Assembly (NCBI GenBank): GCA_903837355.1
Contig: CAILUI010000007.1
Coordinates: forward strand, 1 to 47,721
Length of the DNA: 47,721 nt
Direction: 5' to 3'
Source: an uncultured Victivallales bacterium
Lineage (GTDB): Bacteria > Verrucomicrobiota > Lentisphaeria > Oligosphaerales > JAFGRS01
Shown: positions 26,001 through 34,704 of the stretch, in pieces
Layout of the letters: every line of letters starts with the position of its first letter
How positions within the stretch are numbered: position 1 is the stretch's first letter
Translations under genes and position numbers: made by a program
The notes under the pieces: generated by a model
The model's database searches: none
Told to the model about the DNA's origin: nothing
Seen by the model: the letters and a program-made list of their open reading frames with translations, nothing else

Positions 26001-27102
26001 TGGCCAGGGGGCGGAACTCGGGGGGCGTCTGGCGACAACGCTCGTCGAGTTGGGCGGCGCTCAGCCAGTCGGTCCCGACGCGCCAGAGCGGCTGGTCCAG
26101 GAAGGGCCCGCCCAGAAAGACGATGTGGCCGCCCTGCCGGGCGTACTGCAACAGTGCCTCCACGCCTGCCACCGGGTAGGTGCGGCAGGCTGGAATCACG
26201 TAGCAGGCGATGTTTTCGGGGACCAGCAAACGGTCATCGGCGGCCTCGGCCGCCGTCAGCGCCGTGACTCCGAAGCCCTGCCGGCGCAGGCGCGTCTGCA
26301 GGCGCTCGACGGCGGCCCGGTCGACGCCGGGCAGGGCGTCCAGCAGGATTCCCACGCGGCCCTTCGGCCCGGCCTCCAGCGCCAGTTTGGGCGTGGCCGA
26401 CGCCGCGGCCTCGGGAGCCCAGGCCTTGACCTCGGCGAAGCGGGCCTGGCAGCCGCGGGCGATCAGCGCCGGCAGTCCCGCTCGCACCGCGGGGGTGGCC
26501 GCGGGCAGCGCGTAGGCGCCGACGGCGAGTTGGCCCCCGGCGCCGTCGAGCACTTCGGCGTCGATGCGTTCCTGGGTCAGGACCAGGCGCAGGCGGTAGG
26601 GCTGCCCCGGCGTCCACGGGGTGTCCGTCTGCCTCGCCGCGGCGGGTGGCAGCGCCGTGGAGCCCTCGTTCTGGGCCTGCCAGGCGCCGAGATGCGTCTC
26701 CAGGAAGTCGGTGTAGCGCCGGCCATCGGGGGCTTCGGTCAGGCCCAGCATCCAGAAGCTCGACCCATCCTGGTAGACCACGATGCCCGCGAAGCTCCAG
26801 CCCTCCTTGGTCACTCGTTCCTGGACGGTGAGTGTCGCCTCCATGGCAATCTCGCGGCGCATCCGGCCGGTCAAGCGGTAGCCGAAGAGATTACGGCCTT
26901 CGGCACCGGCGCGGACGTGCAGGGCGCCGTCACGCGCCTCCCAGGCCCCGGACTCGGTGAACCGCCAGCCCTCGGTACCCATCTTGAAGTCCTCCTGGAA
27001 CAGGGTGCCCCAGCCGTCTGGCACCGCGCTGGCGGCACCGACGACCTCGCCGCAGACCACCACCAGAGCCGCGACCGCCCAAGCGTATACTGCCGGTTTC
27101 AT
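23014..27102 (-). CDS. large secreted GH42-like (clan GH-A) glycosidase
   Basis: The 1362-residue protein has a signal peptide (about 1-26), a concanavalin- or CBM-like N-terminal domain (about 30-215) and a Rossmann or amidotransferase-like domain (about 225-345, containing ALLQYARQGGHIVFLGG). A second carbohydrate-binding-like sandwich (about 370-550) and linker beta domains follow, then a TIM barrel starting near residue 796 at GKPWYPVGVNYW. Acid/base E917 in VWEPGNY and nucleophile E1074 in LWSEFG fit clan GH-A enzymes such as GH42 or GH5. The amidotransferase-like domain before the barrel has no obvious catalytic cysteine and may be structural, like the trimerisation domain of GH42 enzymes, though here it precedes the barrel. 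The substrate is unknown. It starts 18 bases after the LD-carboxypeptidase stop. Confidence 0.82.
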   Translation of the reverse strand: MKPAVYAWAVAALVVVCGEVVGAASAVPDGWGTLFQEDFKMGTEGWRFTESGAWEARDGALHVRAGAEGRNLFGYRLTGRMRREIAMEATLTVQERVTKEGWSFAGIVVYQDGSSFWMLGLTEAPDGRRYTDFLETHLGAWQAQNEGSTALPPAAARQTDTPWTPGQPYRLRLVLTQERIDAEVLDGAGGQLAVGAYALPAATPAVRAGLPALIARGCQARFAEVKAWAPEAAASATPKLALEAGPKGRVGILLDALPGVDRAAVERLQTRLRRQGFGVTALTAAEAADDRLLVPENIACYVIPACRTYPVAGVEALLQYARQGGHIVFLGGPFLDQPLWRVGTDWLSAAQLDERCRQTPPEFRPLAIAAGMDLNAWQRSTGNPAGAGSWQAVATGPDGAPCLRYTSSSYENWDGYMSPDTQVFGAGHDLLLFKVQGDAQTPQIAIEIQEEDGSRWIATADAGQEWSQTALRLEAFRYWQDSPTKEARGQPGDRLNPARARRLNFGLAGTHTPAVTGPTHTFQVADLGTGRSPLPAAALAAVAPPGSLESIWPRYKTYAVPGPVTLAAAASWADLPTRLPPTAEAVLCAIPRPQGKGFARGQKWRYVPLLRALDAQGQERGAAAWMLLNHDLPYPGSVVLSFGLNDMATLADDGAWGDWIAASIERVLGGCLIAEAGTAQFAYWPGEPVPCGARLRNTGVTPGEWVVTAEIRPAGGGEPVWQKRAVLKVEAGSEAIWQDTWQPPAAAAVYQMQVTLSAVTGSAVLDRSLHEVAVLETVKPAAEEFVSVSEGQFVLHGKPWYPVGVNYWPLYISGLDPGDYWAGWLDPRFYDPDLVELDLARLEGLGINMVSISAHDLAFHRNLLDFLRRCAPHQLKVNLFLGLASPLAYQEEALRTYLETTRIRDNATVFAYDTVWEPGNYVFGKDRGRWDEPWRSWIAERYGNLEAAELDWGVQVPRNERGQAIAPPERWFREDGDWRVAMAAYRRFMDDLTSSLWGRAHRGLRRLDPNHLISFRQGNTLPHDFVFTGTPKHVDFMCPEGYSIPNSDDGSWAAGFITRYVEFTTRGKPILWSEFGISVWDSTRMEPSAAAIAVQARYHERIYRMVLESGAQGTAPWWWPGGYRVEERSDYGIMNPDGTARATADLIRTYGPQIKTPRARLLPEVWWEFDRDANAGGYWFAAFNTGKVAYREALAAGKVLGVRTPGTGTTSVTAPPLAVGNRPLTGTNPHKYLNAEFNGLQVYNAAGQWVEAADGAVIEVKSGSPVRARASLGNTQEATWVPPAAAGALPGTVFLATTLASPLQGRWPLPAAVPYLGDADFGEFVLAPTLTEATAVDLQMTALDRAWFGERRTFRLQPAAAP

Positions 27103-27120
27103 GTCCGTCTCTCCAGAGGG

Positions 27121-28050
27121 TTACGGGGGCGCCGCGGCGGCGATCTCGAGCCGCGCGCCGCTCGCGGTTGCGGTCAGTTGACAGGGGCGCCCGACCGGCA
27201 GGCTGAGGGAGGGGAAGCCATGCCCAAACTCCAGTCCGCTCACCACCGGGCCCGGTATCTGCGGCGCGAAGTCCGCCAGGACGTCGGGCAGCCAGTGGGC
27301 ATCGTCGCCCTCGGTGAACTGCCCATAGACCAGGCCGGCGAGTTGGCGCAGGCAGCCGGCCTGGGCCAGTTGATTCAGATAGCGGTCCACCCGATAGGCC
27401 GCCTCGCCGACGTCCTCAAGCACCAGAATCACGCCGGTCAGGTCGGGGCTGAATGGCGTCCCGACCAGACTGGTCAATACCGACAGATTGGCCGGCAGCA
27501 GGGGACCCGTCGCGGTGCCGGCGCGCAGCGTCTGCAGGGCCGCGCTGACCGTGATCGGTTCGCCCGCCAGCACCTGGCGCAGCGATTCCAGCACGACCGC
27601 CAGTGCGCGCGCTTCACCGTCATCCGCGGGGTGTCGGGCCAGAGCGCTGCAGACCATCGGCCCGGCCACGTGCACGCGCGCGCCTCGAGCGAAGGCCACG
27701 ATGTGCAGCGCGGTGATGTCGCTGTAGCCAACCAGCGTGAGGCCGCGCCGCTGCAGTGCCTGGAAGTCCACCCGGTCCAGGAGGCGCCCGCAGCCGTAGC
27801 CGCCGCGCGCTGCCAGCAGCAGGTCGATCCGCGGGTCACACACCAGGCTGTTCAGGGCCGCGGCGCGTTGCGCATCCGGCGCTGACAGGAAGCGCTCCGG
27901 TTGCTGCGGACAGGCGAGGACGAGTTCCAGGCCCCACGCACGTAGGCGGGCCAACCCACGCTCGTAGCGCGCCGCGTCGGGAATGCCCGCTGGCGCGAAC
28001 ACGCCAAGGGTCCTGACGTTCGGCGGAAAGGGGTTCTGTAACTCCAGCAT
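27121..28050 (-). CDS. LD-carboxypeptidase (peptidase S66)
   Basis: The 309-residue cytoplasmic enzyme removes the terminal D-alanine from muropeptide tetrapeptides during cell-wall recycling. The S66 catalytic triad is visible: nucleophile S110 in GYSDITALH, E212 in VLEDVGE and H277 in FGHGFPSLSLPVG; the conserved ARGGYGCGRLL segment at 81-91 is also present. The spacing matches the Pseudomonas enzyme (S115, E217, H285) closely. The length is normal. It lies 49 bases downstream of the SrkA-like kinase gene and 18 bases before the large glycosidase gene, all on the minus strand, which suggests shared transcription. Some S66 members cleave microcin C or other substrates, but the recycling role is the default. 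Confidence 0.9.
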   Translation of the reverse strand: MLELQNPFPPNVRTLGVFAPAGIPDAARYERGLARLRAWGLELVLACPQQPERFLSAPDAQRAAALNSLVCDPRIDLLLAARGGYGCGRLLDRVDFQALQRRGLTLVGYSDITALHIVAFARGARVHVAGPMVCSALARHPADDGEARALAVVLESLRQVLAGEPITVSAALQTLRAGTATGPLLPANLSVLTSLVGTPFSPDLTGVILVLEDVGEAAYRVDRYLNQLAQAGCLRQLAGLVYGQFTEGDDAHWLPDVLADFAPQIPGPVVSGLEFGHGFPSLSLPVGRPCQLTATASGARLEIAAAAPP

Positions 28051-28099
28051 CTGTCTCGTCCGGCTCGGGCGTAGACCGCCGCCGTTCTCCGGGATCGTC

Positions 28100-29068
28100 T
28101 CAGCCGCGTCCCCGCAGCACCTCTAGTTGGCGCCGCAGGTCGCTGACCTGTTGGCGCCAGAAAGCATCCGTCTGCCAGTCGGGGAACTTCAGCGCGAAGT
28201 TCGGATCCTGCGCTTGCCGGCTGCACCAGGCCAGGAAATACAGCATTCGCATGGCGCGCAGCGGCTCGATCAGGCGCAGCGTCGCGTCGTCAAAGTCCTG
28301 GAAGGTCTCGTAGCCCTCCACGATCAACTGAATCTCGCGCCGACTGCGTTCCATATGGTCCGGGAGCAGCATCCAGAGGTCCTGCACCGGAGGCCCCATC
28401 ACCATGTCATCGAAGTCGATCAGCAGCAGGCCTTCGCCCGGTCGTTCGAGGATGTTCTGGCGGTGGCAGTCACCGTGGATGCGCTGCAGCGGCACGTCCG
28501 CAAAGGGTTCCGTGATGAGTTCCAGGATCTCGGTGCCGATCTGGAAGAAGTCGGCCCGCTGGCGGGCGGCCACGACGTCGGCGGCGCGCAGTTGTGCCAA
28601 GTCTGCCGTCGTTGAAGCAGCCGGGTGCATCACCAGGCGTTGCGGCGCGTCGTGCCGGGCGCCGATGATATGCAGCCGCGACAGGATGCGCCCCAGGCGC
28701 CGCCAGTCTTCTTCGCTGGTGGCCTCGAAAGCACGCCCCCAGCGCTTTGGGAAGAGAGCGAAGAGGATGCCGTTGGTTTCGTGCAGCGTGCTGCCGGCGA
28801 GCGCCAGCGGCGCCACCACCGGAATCTCTTCCGCGGCACACTCTTGGAGGAACTGGTGCTCGTCCTGCACCGCGGCGCGGCTCCAGCGGCCAGGTCGGTA
28901 GAACTTGGCGATCAGCCGTTCCCCGCCGGCCGCCTGCACTTCGTAGACGCGGTTGATATAGCTATGGTGCGGCTGGGCGAGGCCGGTCAGGCGCGCCCCC
29001 AGCGCCTGCTCGACCGCGTCCAGCATCACGTCCGGCGTCAGCGCCGTAAAGTCTTCGCACATCGCCAT
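28100..29068 (-). CDS. SrkA/RdoA (YihE)-type serine/threonine kinase
   Basis: The 322-residue protein is an APH-fold kinase of the SrkA group, the envelope-stress kinase that counteracts MazEF killing in Escherichia coli. Its family features are SYINRVYEVQ near the nucleotide-binding loop, LIAKFYRPGRWSRAAVQDEH (the ATP-site lysine within AKFYRP), the catalytic loop IHGDCHRQNIL and the metal-binding LLIDFDDMVMGPPVQDLWML. The last quarter has the typical AMRMLYFLAWC helix. ATG 29068 is preferred to the upstream frame that opens at 29152, since homology begins with the next residues; ATG 29062 is an alternative. It is the first gene of the minus-strand run that includes the LD-carboxypeptidase, and it diverges from the sulfatase-fold gene. 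Confidence 0.88.
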   Translation of the reverse strand: MAMCEDFTALTPDVMLDAVEQALGARLTGLAQPHHSYINRVYEVQAAGGERLIAKFYRPGRWSRAAVQDEHQFLQECAAEEIPVVAPLALAGSTLHETNGILFALFPKRWGRAFEATSEEDWRRLGRILSRLHIIGARHDAPQRLVMHPAASTTADLAQLRAADVVAARQRADFFQIGTEILELITEPFADVPLQRIHGDCHRQNILERPGEGLLLIDFDDMVMGPPVQDLWMLLPDHMERSRREIQLIVEGYETFQDFDDATLRLIEPLRAMRMLYFLAWCSRQAQDPNFALKFPDWQTDAFWRQQVSDLRRQLEVLRGRG

Positions 29069-29317
29069 CGTCTCACCCGGCCATGCCGCGCCACCGAGGC
29101 GCACCTGCTGCAGGCCCTTTGCGGTGGCTAATCTACTGCGCGGCGGGCGCATTGCCTGCGGGTCGACGCCTGGGGCGAGGCTTTCAAGGCCGGGCTCCCT
29201 GTGAACGCGGTTTGTGGACCGGGTTGGGCGGCGCTAGATTAATCTAACGCTCAAACTGTGCGGCGAATGCCGTATGGTCACGGGAGTCGCGCTGCAGTGC
29301 TGACGGGTTGGGGCGAC
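29069..29317. promoter_or_regulatory. divergent promoter region with a palindromic operator candidate
   Basis: The 249-base gap separates the divergent starts of the SrkA-like and sulfatase-fold genes. It contains the perfect palindrome TAGATTAATCTA (29235-29246), which extends with one mismatch to GCG (29231-29233) and CGC (29248-29250). TTGTGG (29212-29217) lies 17 bases before TAGATT and could form a weak plus-strand promoter overlapping the palindrome, an arrangement that suits repression. No gene is seen in the gap. Confidence 0.4.
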
Positions 29318-30754
29318 ATGAAGAACATCATCCTGCTGGTCACGGACACCTTCCGCTACGACAATCTGGGCGGCCGCAGTGCGGTCATGCCGGTCCGGAC
29401 ACCCGAGTTGAACCGGTTTGCGGCAGACCACGCTGCCGAGATCCACGGGGTGATCACCGGCAGCTTCCCGACTATACCGCACCGCACCGACCTGGCTTCC
29501 GGCCGCATCGGCTGGCCCTTTCACGGTTGGCAGCCGGTGGATCTCAGCGGTAAGAATCACGTGGCCGCGATGCTGGGCGCGCAGGGCTATGCCACCCAAC
29601 TGATCTGCGACTGCCCGCACCTCTTTCGGGCACGCTTCGATGCCGCCTTCACCGCGGCCTTTCAGACGCGCGGCCAGGAAGGCGACAAGCCCCTGCTGCA
29701 CCTGAACGACCCCATTGAGCGGGTCATGGATCCCGACAAGACGCGGGTGTCGCCGCAGTTCCGGGGGTTCAACCTGGTCGATGTACATCGCTGGACGAAC
29801 CGCGGCTATCGCAGCGAGGCCGATACCTTCGCGGCGCGAACCGGCAACCTGACCTGCCACTGGCTGGAGGAGAACAGTGCTGCGAACCCCTTCTTCCTGT
29901 GGGTGGACTTCTTCGATCCGCATGAGCCCTGGGACGCCCCGGAGTACTTGGTGCGCCGCTATGACCCTGACTACCGTGGGCCGCCGATGATGCACCCCAA
30001 CTACGGCTGCAGCAGCGCCTACACGGAGGCGGAGTTGCGCAATCTGCGCGCCCACTACGCGGCCGAGGCCGAGTTGGTCGACCGCAGCATCGGGCGGGTG
30101 TTGCAGAAGGTGGATGACCTGGGCATGTGGGAGGACACGGTCGTGATCGTGACCAGCGACCACGGCATGAGCCTGGGTGAGCACGGACGGACGGGCAAGT
30201 CGAATCTCTCCGCGGCGGACAACCGCTACTGGCCGCTGTACCCGGAGATCAACCACGTGCCATTGCTGATCGCGGCGCCCGGGGTCAAGTCGGGGACGGG
30301 TCTCAGTATCCTGGTGGAACCCGTCGACATCCTGCCCACCATGCTGGAGTTGGCCGAGGTCAGCGTGACCCCGCCCGAGCCCTTCCACGGCCGTTCCTTC
30401 GCCCCGGTCCTCTGCCGAGGTCGCGGGCGCTTCCGCGATGTGGTGGTGAGTGGTTGTCATGTGGTTAGTGAGCCGGGAATGGTGCCGGCCCGCAGCGTGA
30501 CGCCGTTTGTCACGACCCACGAGTGGGGCTATGCGCCGGTCGGCGCTGCCGGCCCGCCCGAGCTGTACCGGATGCTGACCGATCCATTGGCCACCAAGGA
30601 CGTTGCGAAAGACCATCCGGAGATGGTGCGGGAGTTGCACGGCGCGCTGCTCGACCATCTTAGCGCCCACGGGGCCCCGCCGGCAGCGCTCGCGGTCTGG
30701 GGGCGTAATCCGAGGCTGGGCGGCGATGGCACCTGGTCCCTGGACTACCAGTGA
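29318..30754 (+). CDS. sulfatase-fold hydrolase with a threonine nucleophile
   Basis: The 478-residue protein has the alkaline-phosphatase/sulfatase fold: an N-terminal metal-site strand NIILLVTDTFRYDN with D10, and the later metal motif TSDHGMSLGEHG with D281 and H282. The active-site signature, normally C/S-x-P-x-R in sulfatases, reads T52-I-P-H-R56. Formylglycine cannot be made from threonine, so a classical sulfatase mechanism is unlikely. Threonine is the nucleophile in phosphodiesterase-type members of this superfamily, which makes a phospho- or other ester hydrolase or transferase plausible. T11 replaces the second aspartate of the usual DD pair. There is no signal peptide, so it is probably cytoplasmic. 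ATG 29318 begins the family's first strand; only a weak GGGG precedes it. It is the first gene of an eleven-gene plus-strand run. Confidence 0.82.
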   Translation: MKNIILLVTDTFRYDNLGGRSAVMPVRTPELNRFAADHAAEIHGVITGSFPTIPHRTDLASGRIGWPFHGWQPVDLSGKNHVAAMLGAQGYATQLICDCPHLFRARFDAAFTAAFQTRGQEGDKPLLHLNDPIERVMDPDKTRVSPQFRGFNLVDVHRWTNRGYRSEADTFAARTGNLTCHWLEENSAANPFFLWVDFFDPHEPWDAPEYLVRRYDPDYRGPPMMHPNYGCSSAYTEAELRNLRAHYAAEAELVDRSIGRVLQKVDDLGMWEDTVVIVTSDHGMSLGEHGRTGKSNLSAADNRYWPLYPEINHVPLLIAAPGVKSGTGLSILVEPVDILPTMLELAEVSVTPPEPFHGRSFAPVLCRGRGRFRDVVVSGCHVVSEPGMVPARSVTPFVTTHEWGYAPVGAAGPPELYRMLTDPLATKDVAKDHPEMVRELHGALLDHLSAHGAPPAALAVWGRNPRLGGDGTWSLDYQ

Positions 30755-30808
30755 AGTCCGGCGGACCCTCGGCCGGCCGCCGCGGCAGCGCATGAGGGCG
30801 TGATACCC

Positions 30809-32506
30809 ATGTTGACTCAGGGCACGATGTCCCCGGCGCGTTTCCCTGGCTGCGGCCGCGGCCGTGCCTTGGCTCTGGGGCTTGGCCTGCTCGCCTCGGT
30901 CCTTCTGGCCTGCGGCTGCGGCAAGCCCAGGCCCGCGGCTGGCGCCGCGGCGCTCCCGGCGTCGGCGTCGGCCCAGGTGCTTCGCCTCGGCAATGGCGCC
31001 GAGCCGAAGAGCCTGGATCCGCATCTGGTCACCGGCGTGGCCGAGCACAACATCCTGTCGGCGTTGCTGGAGGGTCTGGCTGCCGAGGATCCCCAGACCT
31101 TGGCGCCCGTGCCTGGCGTTGCTGAGCGCTGGGACCTCTCGGCCGACGGTTGCACGTATACCTTCCACCTGCGCGCCGATGCGGCCTGGTCGAACGGCGA
31201 TCCCGTCCGCGCTGCCGATTTCGTCTTCTCCTTCCGGCGGATGCTGTCTCCCGCGCTGGCCGCCGAGTACGCCTACATGCTCTATCCGCTGCGCAATGCG
31301 AAAGCCTTCAACACCGGCGAGATCACCGATTTCGGGCAGGTCGGTGCGGCGGTCGTGGACGAGCGGACCCTGGTGCTGACCCTGGAGCATGCCACCCCCT
31401 ACTTCCTGCAGTTGCTCAGTCACACCTCGTGGTTGCCGGTGCACCCGGCCACCATCGAGAAGCACGGCCGCAGCGATCAGCGTAATACCGCCTGGACCAA
31501 GCCTGAGAACTGGGTCGGCAATGGCCCCTTCATGCTGGCGCGCTGGGACCTCAACCGCGAGTTGTCGGTGCGTCGTAACCCGCGTTACTGGGACGCGGCG
31601 CGGGTACGCTTGGACGAGATCCGTTTCCTGCCCATCGACAGCGCCGACACCGAGGAGCGCGCCTTCCGAGAGGGCACGTTGCACGTGACCTCGACGGTGC
31701 CCCTGCACTGCATCGAGAGTTACCGGCGGGAGCACCCCGAGTGGATCCGTTTCGACCCCTACATGGGGACGTACTTCTACCGCTTCAACACCCGCATCAA
31801 GCCGCTGAACGACGCCCGCGTGCGTTGCGCCCTGGCCATGAGTATCGAACGTGAACAGCTCACGGAGTTTGTGCTCAAGGGCGGCCAGGCCCCGGCGTTC
31901 ACCTACACGCCGCCCAACACCGGCGGCTATACGGCGCCGGCGCCCTTCGTGGCGGACCTGCCCGCCGCCCGCCGTCTGCTGGCTGCCGCCGGTTTCCCCG
32001 AGGGCAAAGGCTTCCCACCACTGGAACTGCTCTACAACACCAGTGAGCAGCACCGCGTCATCGCCGAGGCGGTGCAGCAGATGTGGAAAACCGGCCTGGG
32101 CGTGGACGTGCATCTGGTCAACCAGGAGTGGAAGGTCTACCTCGACACCGTCCGCCGTGGAGACTACCAGATCGCTCGCGGCAGTTGGATCGGCGACTAC
32201 AACGACCCCAATACCTTCCTCGACATGTGGATTACCGACGGCGGCAACAACCGCACGGGGTGGTCGAGCCCGGCCTATGACGAGCTGATCGCCCAGGCTG
32301 GGCGAGAGGCGGACAGCGCGTTGCGCCTGGGGTTGTTCGGCAAGGCGGAGGGGCTGCTGCTGGCGGACATGCCCATCGCACCGGTTTACTTCTATGTCCG
32401 GAGCATGCTGATTCAGCCGACGGTCAAGGGGTGGTTCCCGACCATCCTGGACCACCATCCCTACAAGTACGTCTACCTCGACGCCGCCGCGGCGCCTGGG
32501 CGCTGA
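30809..32506 (+). CDS. OppA-like oligopeptide-binding lipoprotein (SBP family 5)
   Basis: The 565-residue protein is an ABC-transporter substrate-binding protein of family 5. It carries a lipoprotein signal (lipobox LLAC, lipidated C35), then VLRLGNGAEPKSLDPHLVTG, LLEGLAAEDPQTLAPVPGVAERWDLSADGCTYTFHLR and the later GNGPFMLARW, all standard for OppA. Such proteins capture peptides or small oligomers outside the membrane and deliver them to an OppBCDF permease. No oppB, oppC, oppD or oppF gene is beside it; instead an export system follows after 49 bases. ATG 30809 has GAGGG ten bases upstream; GTG 30800 is an alternative, adding three residues. The family is clear; the partner transporter must lie elsewhere or the protein has another role. 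Confidence 0.88.
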   Translation: MLTQGTMSPARFPGCGRGRALALGLGLLASVLLACGCGKPRPAAGAAALPASASAQVLRLGNGAEPKSLDPHLVTGVAEHNILSALLEGLAAEDPQTLAPVPGVAERWDLSADGCTYTFHLRADAAWSNGDPVRAADFVFSFRRMLSPALAAEYAYMLYPLRNAKAFNTGEITDFGQVGAAVVDERTLVLTLEHATPYFLQLLSHTSWLPVHPATIEKHGRSDQRNTAWTKPENWVGNGPFMLARWDLNRELSVRRNPRYWDAARVRLDEIRFLPIDSADTEERAFREGTLHVTSTVPLHCIESYRREHPEWIRFDPYMGTYFYRFNTRIKPLNDARVRCALAMSIEREQLTEFVLKGGQAPAFTYTPPNTGGYTAPAPFVADLPAARRLLAAAGFPEGKGFPPLELLYNTSEQHRVIAEAVQQMWKTGLGVDVHLVNQEWKVYLDTVRRGDYQIARGSWIGDYNDPNTFLDMWITDGGNNRTGWSSPAYDELIAQAGREADSALRLGLFGKAEGLLLADMPIAPVYFYVRSMLIQPTVKGWFPTILDHHPYKYVYLDAAAAPGR

Positions 32507-32507
32507 G

Positions 32508-32535
32508 TGCCGCGGCGGCCGCGCGGTCCGCGGTT
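32508..32535. other. GC-rich inverted sequence between OppA-like and adaptor genes
   Basis: CCGCGG and nearby CCGCG/CGCGG stretches immediately after the OppA-like stop can form a GC stem before the adaptor's ribosome binding site. It lacks a T-run. It could act as a weak attenuator separating the binding protein from the export genes, but chance is a real alternative at this base composition. Confidence 0.2.
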
Positions 32536-32555
32536 GCCTGACAGGAGAGACCACG

Positions 32556-33960
32556 GTGCGGTTCTGGCTCAAGACTCTCGGTATCCTGCTGCTTGTGACC
32601 ACGCTGGTTGGCGGTTCGGCCTACGGCACCTGGCGAGTGGCCAAGAAGAAGTACGCACCGCCGGCGGCCCTGAAGGTGCGGGTGGAGACAGTCGCCGCCG
32701 GGGCGCTGGCCGAAAGCATCAGTGCCACCGGCGTGGTGCAGCCGCGCAAGAGCGTCAAGATCAGCGCCAAGGTCTCGGCGCGGATCACGGCGTTGCCGGT
32801 CAAGGAGGGCGATACGGTGACCGCTGGCCGGCCCAACGCCACGCCGCCGGTACCCGCTTCGGTGCTGTTGCGTCTGGACGACCGCGACCTGCTCAGCCGT
32901 CTGCGGGCGGCGAAGGCCGGCCGCGATGCCATGTCTGCCCAGGTGGAGGTTGACGAGGCCTCTCTGGCCGGCCTGCGGGCCGACATTGAGGCGCAGGAGA
33001 TCCGCCTGGAGCAGCTCGAGCGGGACCTGCAGCGCAAGGCCGGCCTGCTGGCGAGCAAGGACATCGCGCCGGCGGCGTTTGACGATGCCGAGAGTGCTTG
33101 CCGCGAGGCCAAGGCGCGGCTGCAGGCAGCCCGGCATCGCGTGCTGGCCGCCGAAGGCAGCCTGGGGGTCCTGCGCTATCGGATCGATGCGGCGGAGGCC
33201 GACATCGAGCAGGCCCAGGAGGCGCTGAGCTACACCACCATCACCGCCCCCATCGACGGCACGGTGACCAGTCTCAATGCCCAGGTCGGTGAGATGGTCG
33301 TTACCGGCACCATGAACAACGCCGGGACGGTCATTCTGGAGGTCGCCGATCTGGCGTCGATGATTGTTGTGGCGGAGATCGATGAGGCCGACATCGGCAA
33401 GGTCGCGGTGGGCCAGCCGGCTGACATTCACGTGCAGGCCTACCCCGAAGCGGAGATCCGCGGGGAGGTCGAGATCATTGCCCTGATGCACCGCATGTCG
33501 AACCGGGGCACGCGTTACTACCGCACCGAGATTCGCATTGCGAGCAGCCCTGTGGTCCTGTATTCTGGGTTGACGGCCAACCTGGACGTCCGTACGAAAG
33601 TCCATGAGGGCGTGCTCACGGTTCCCAGCCAGGCCGTGGTTGGCCGTAAGGTCGATGAGTTGCCTGAAGCCATCCGCAAGGACCGGCCGGAGGTGGACGC
33701 CGACAAGACCTTCGCCACCGTGGTCTACCGGGTCAGCAATGGGAAGACGCTGGTGACGCCGGTGCGCATCGGTGCGGCCGACATGACCCGCACCGAGGTG
33801 GTGGCCGGGCTGGCGGCCGGCGAGGTGGTGGTGGTCGGGCCGTACAAGGTACTCGACACCCTGGCGCACGACCGCGAGGTGGTGGTGGGCGACCCCGACG
33901 AGACCGCCGCCGGCCCGGCCGCGGCGCCGGCGAGCCCGCCACGGCAGAAGGGGCACGCGC

Positions 33961-33974
<14 letters not shown>
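32556..33974 (+). CDS. MacA/HlyD-type periplasmic adaptor (membrane fusion) protein
   Basis: The 472-residue protein starts with one transmembrane segment (about 6-28). A biotinyl-lipoyl-like half motif follows at about 50-70 (SISATGVVQPRKSVKISAKVS), then a long alpha-helical hairpin (about 105-225, rich in E, R, A and L), then the second lipoyl half YTTITAPIDGTVTSLNAQVGEMV (about 227-249) and beta-barrel and membrane-proximal domains. This is the architecture of MacA-like adaptors, which bridge an inner-membrane ABC permease and TolC. An insert of about 20 residues (AGRPNATPPVPASV) separates the first lipoyl half from the helices. The C-terminal tail is proline-, alanine- and basic-rich. The start is GTG, eight bases after CAGGAGA. 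The ATPase gene begins 14 bases before its stop. Confidence 0.88.

Positions 33975-34703
<729 letters not shown>

Positions 34704-34704
<1 letters not shown>

Noticed and set aside
24793..27885. 1030-codon open frame on the plus strand, antisense to the GH42-like and LD-carboxypeptidase genes
   Set aside because: Its translation is rich in R, G, H, Q and A without any domain motif, and it lies opposite well-supported genes. Long antisense frames are common in DNA this GC-rich.
29234..32602. 1122-codon open frame on the minus strand opposite the sulfatase-fold and OppA-like genes
   Set aside because: It spans two clear plus-strand genes and the gap between them, has no recognisable motifs, and shows the composition expected of a shadow frame.
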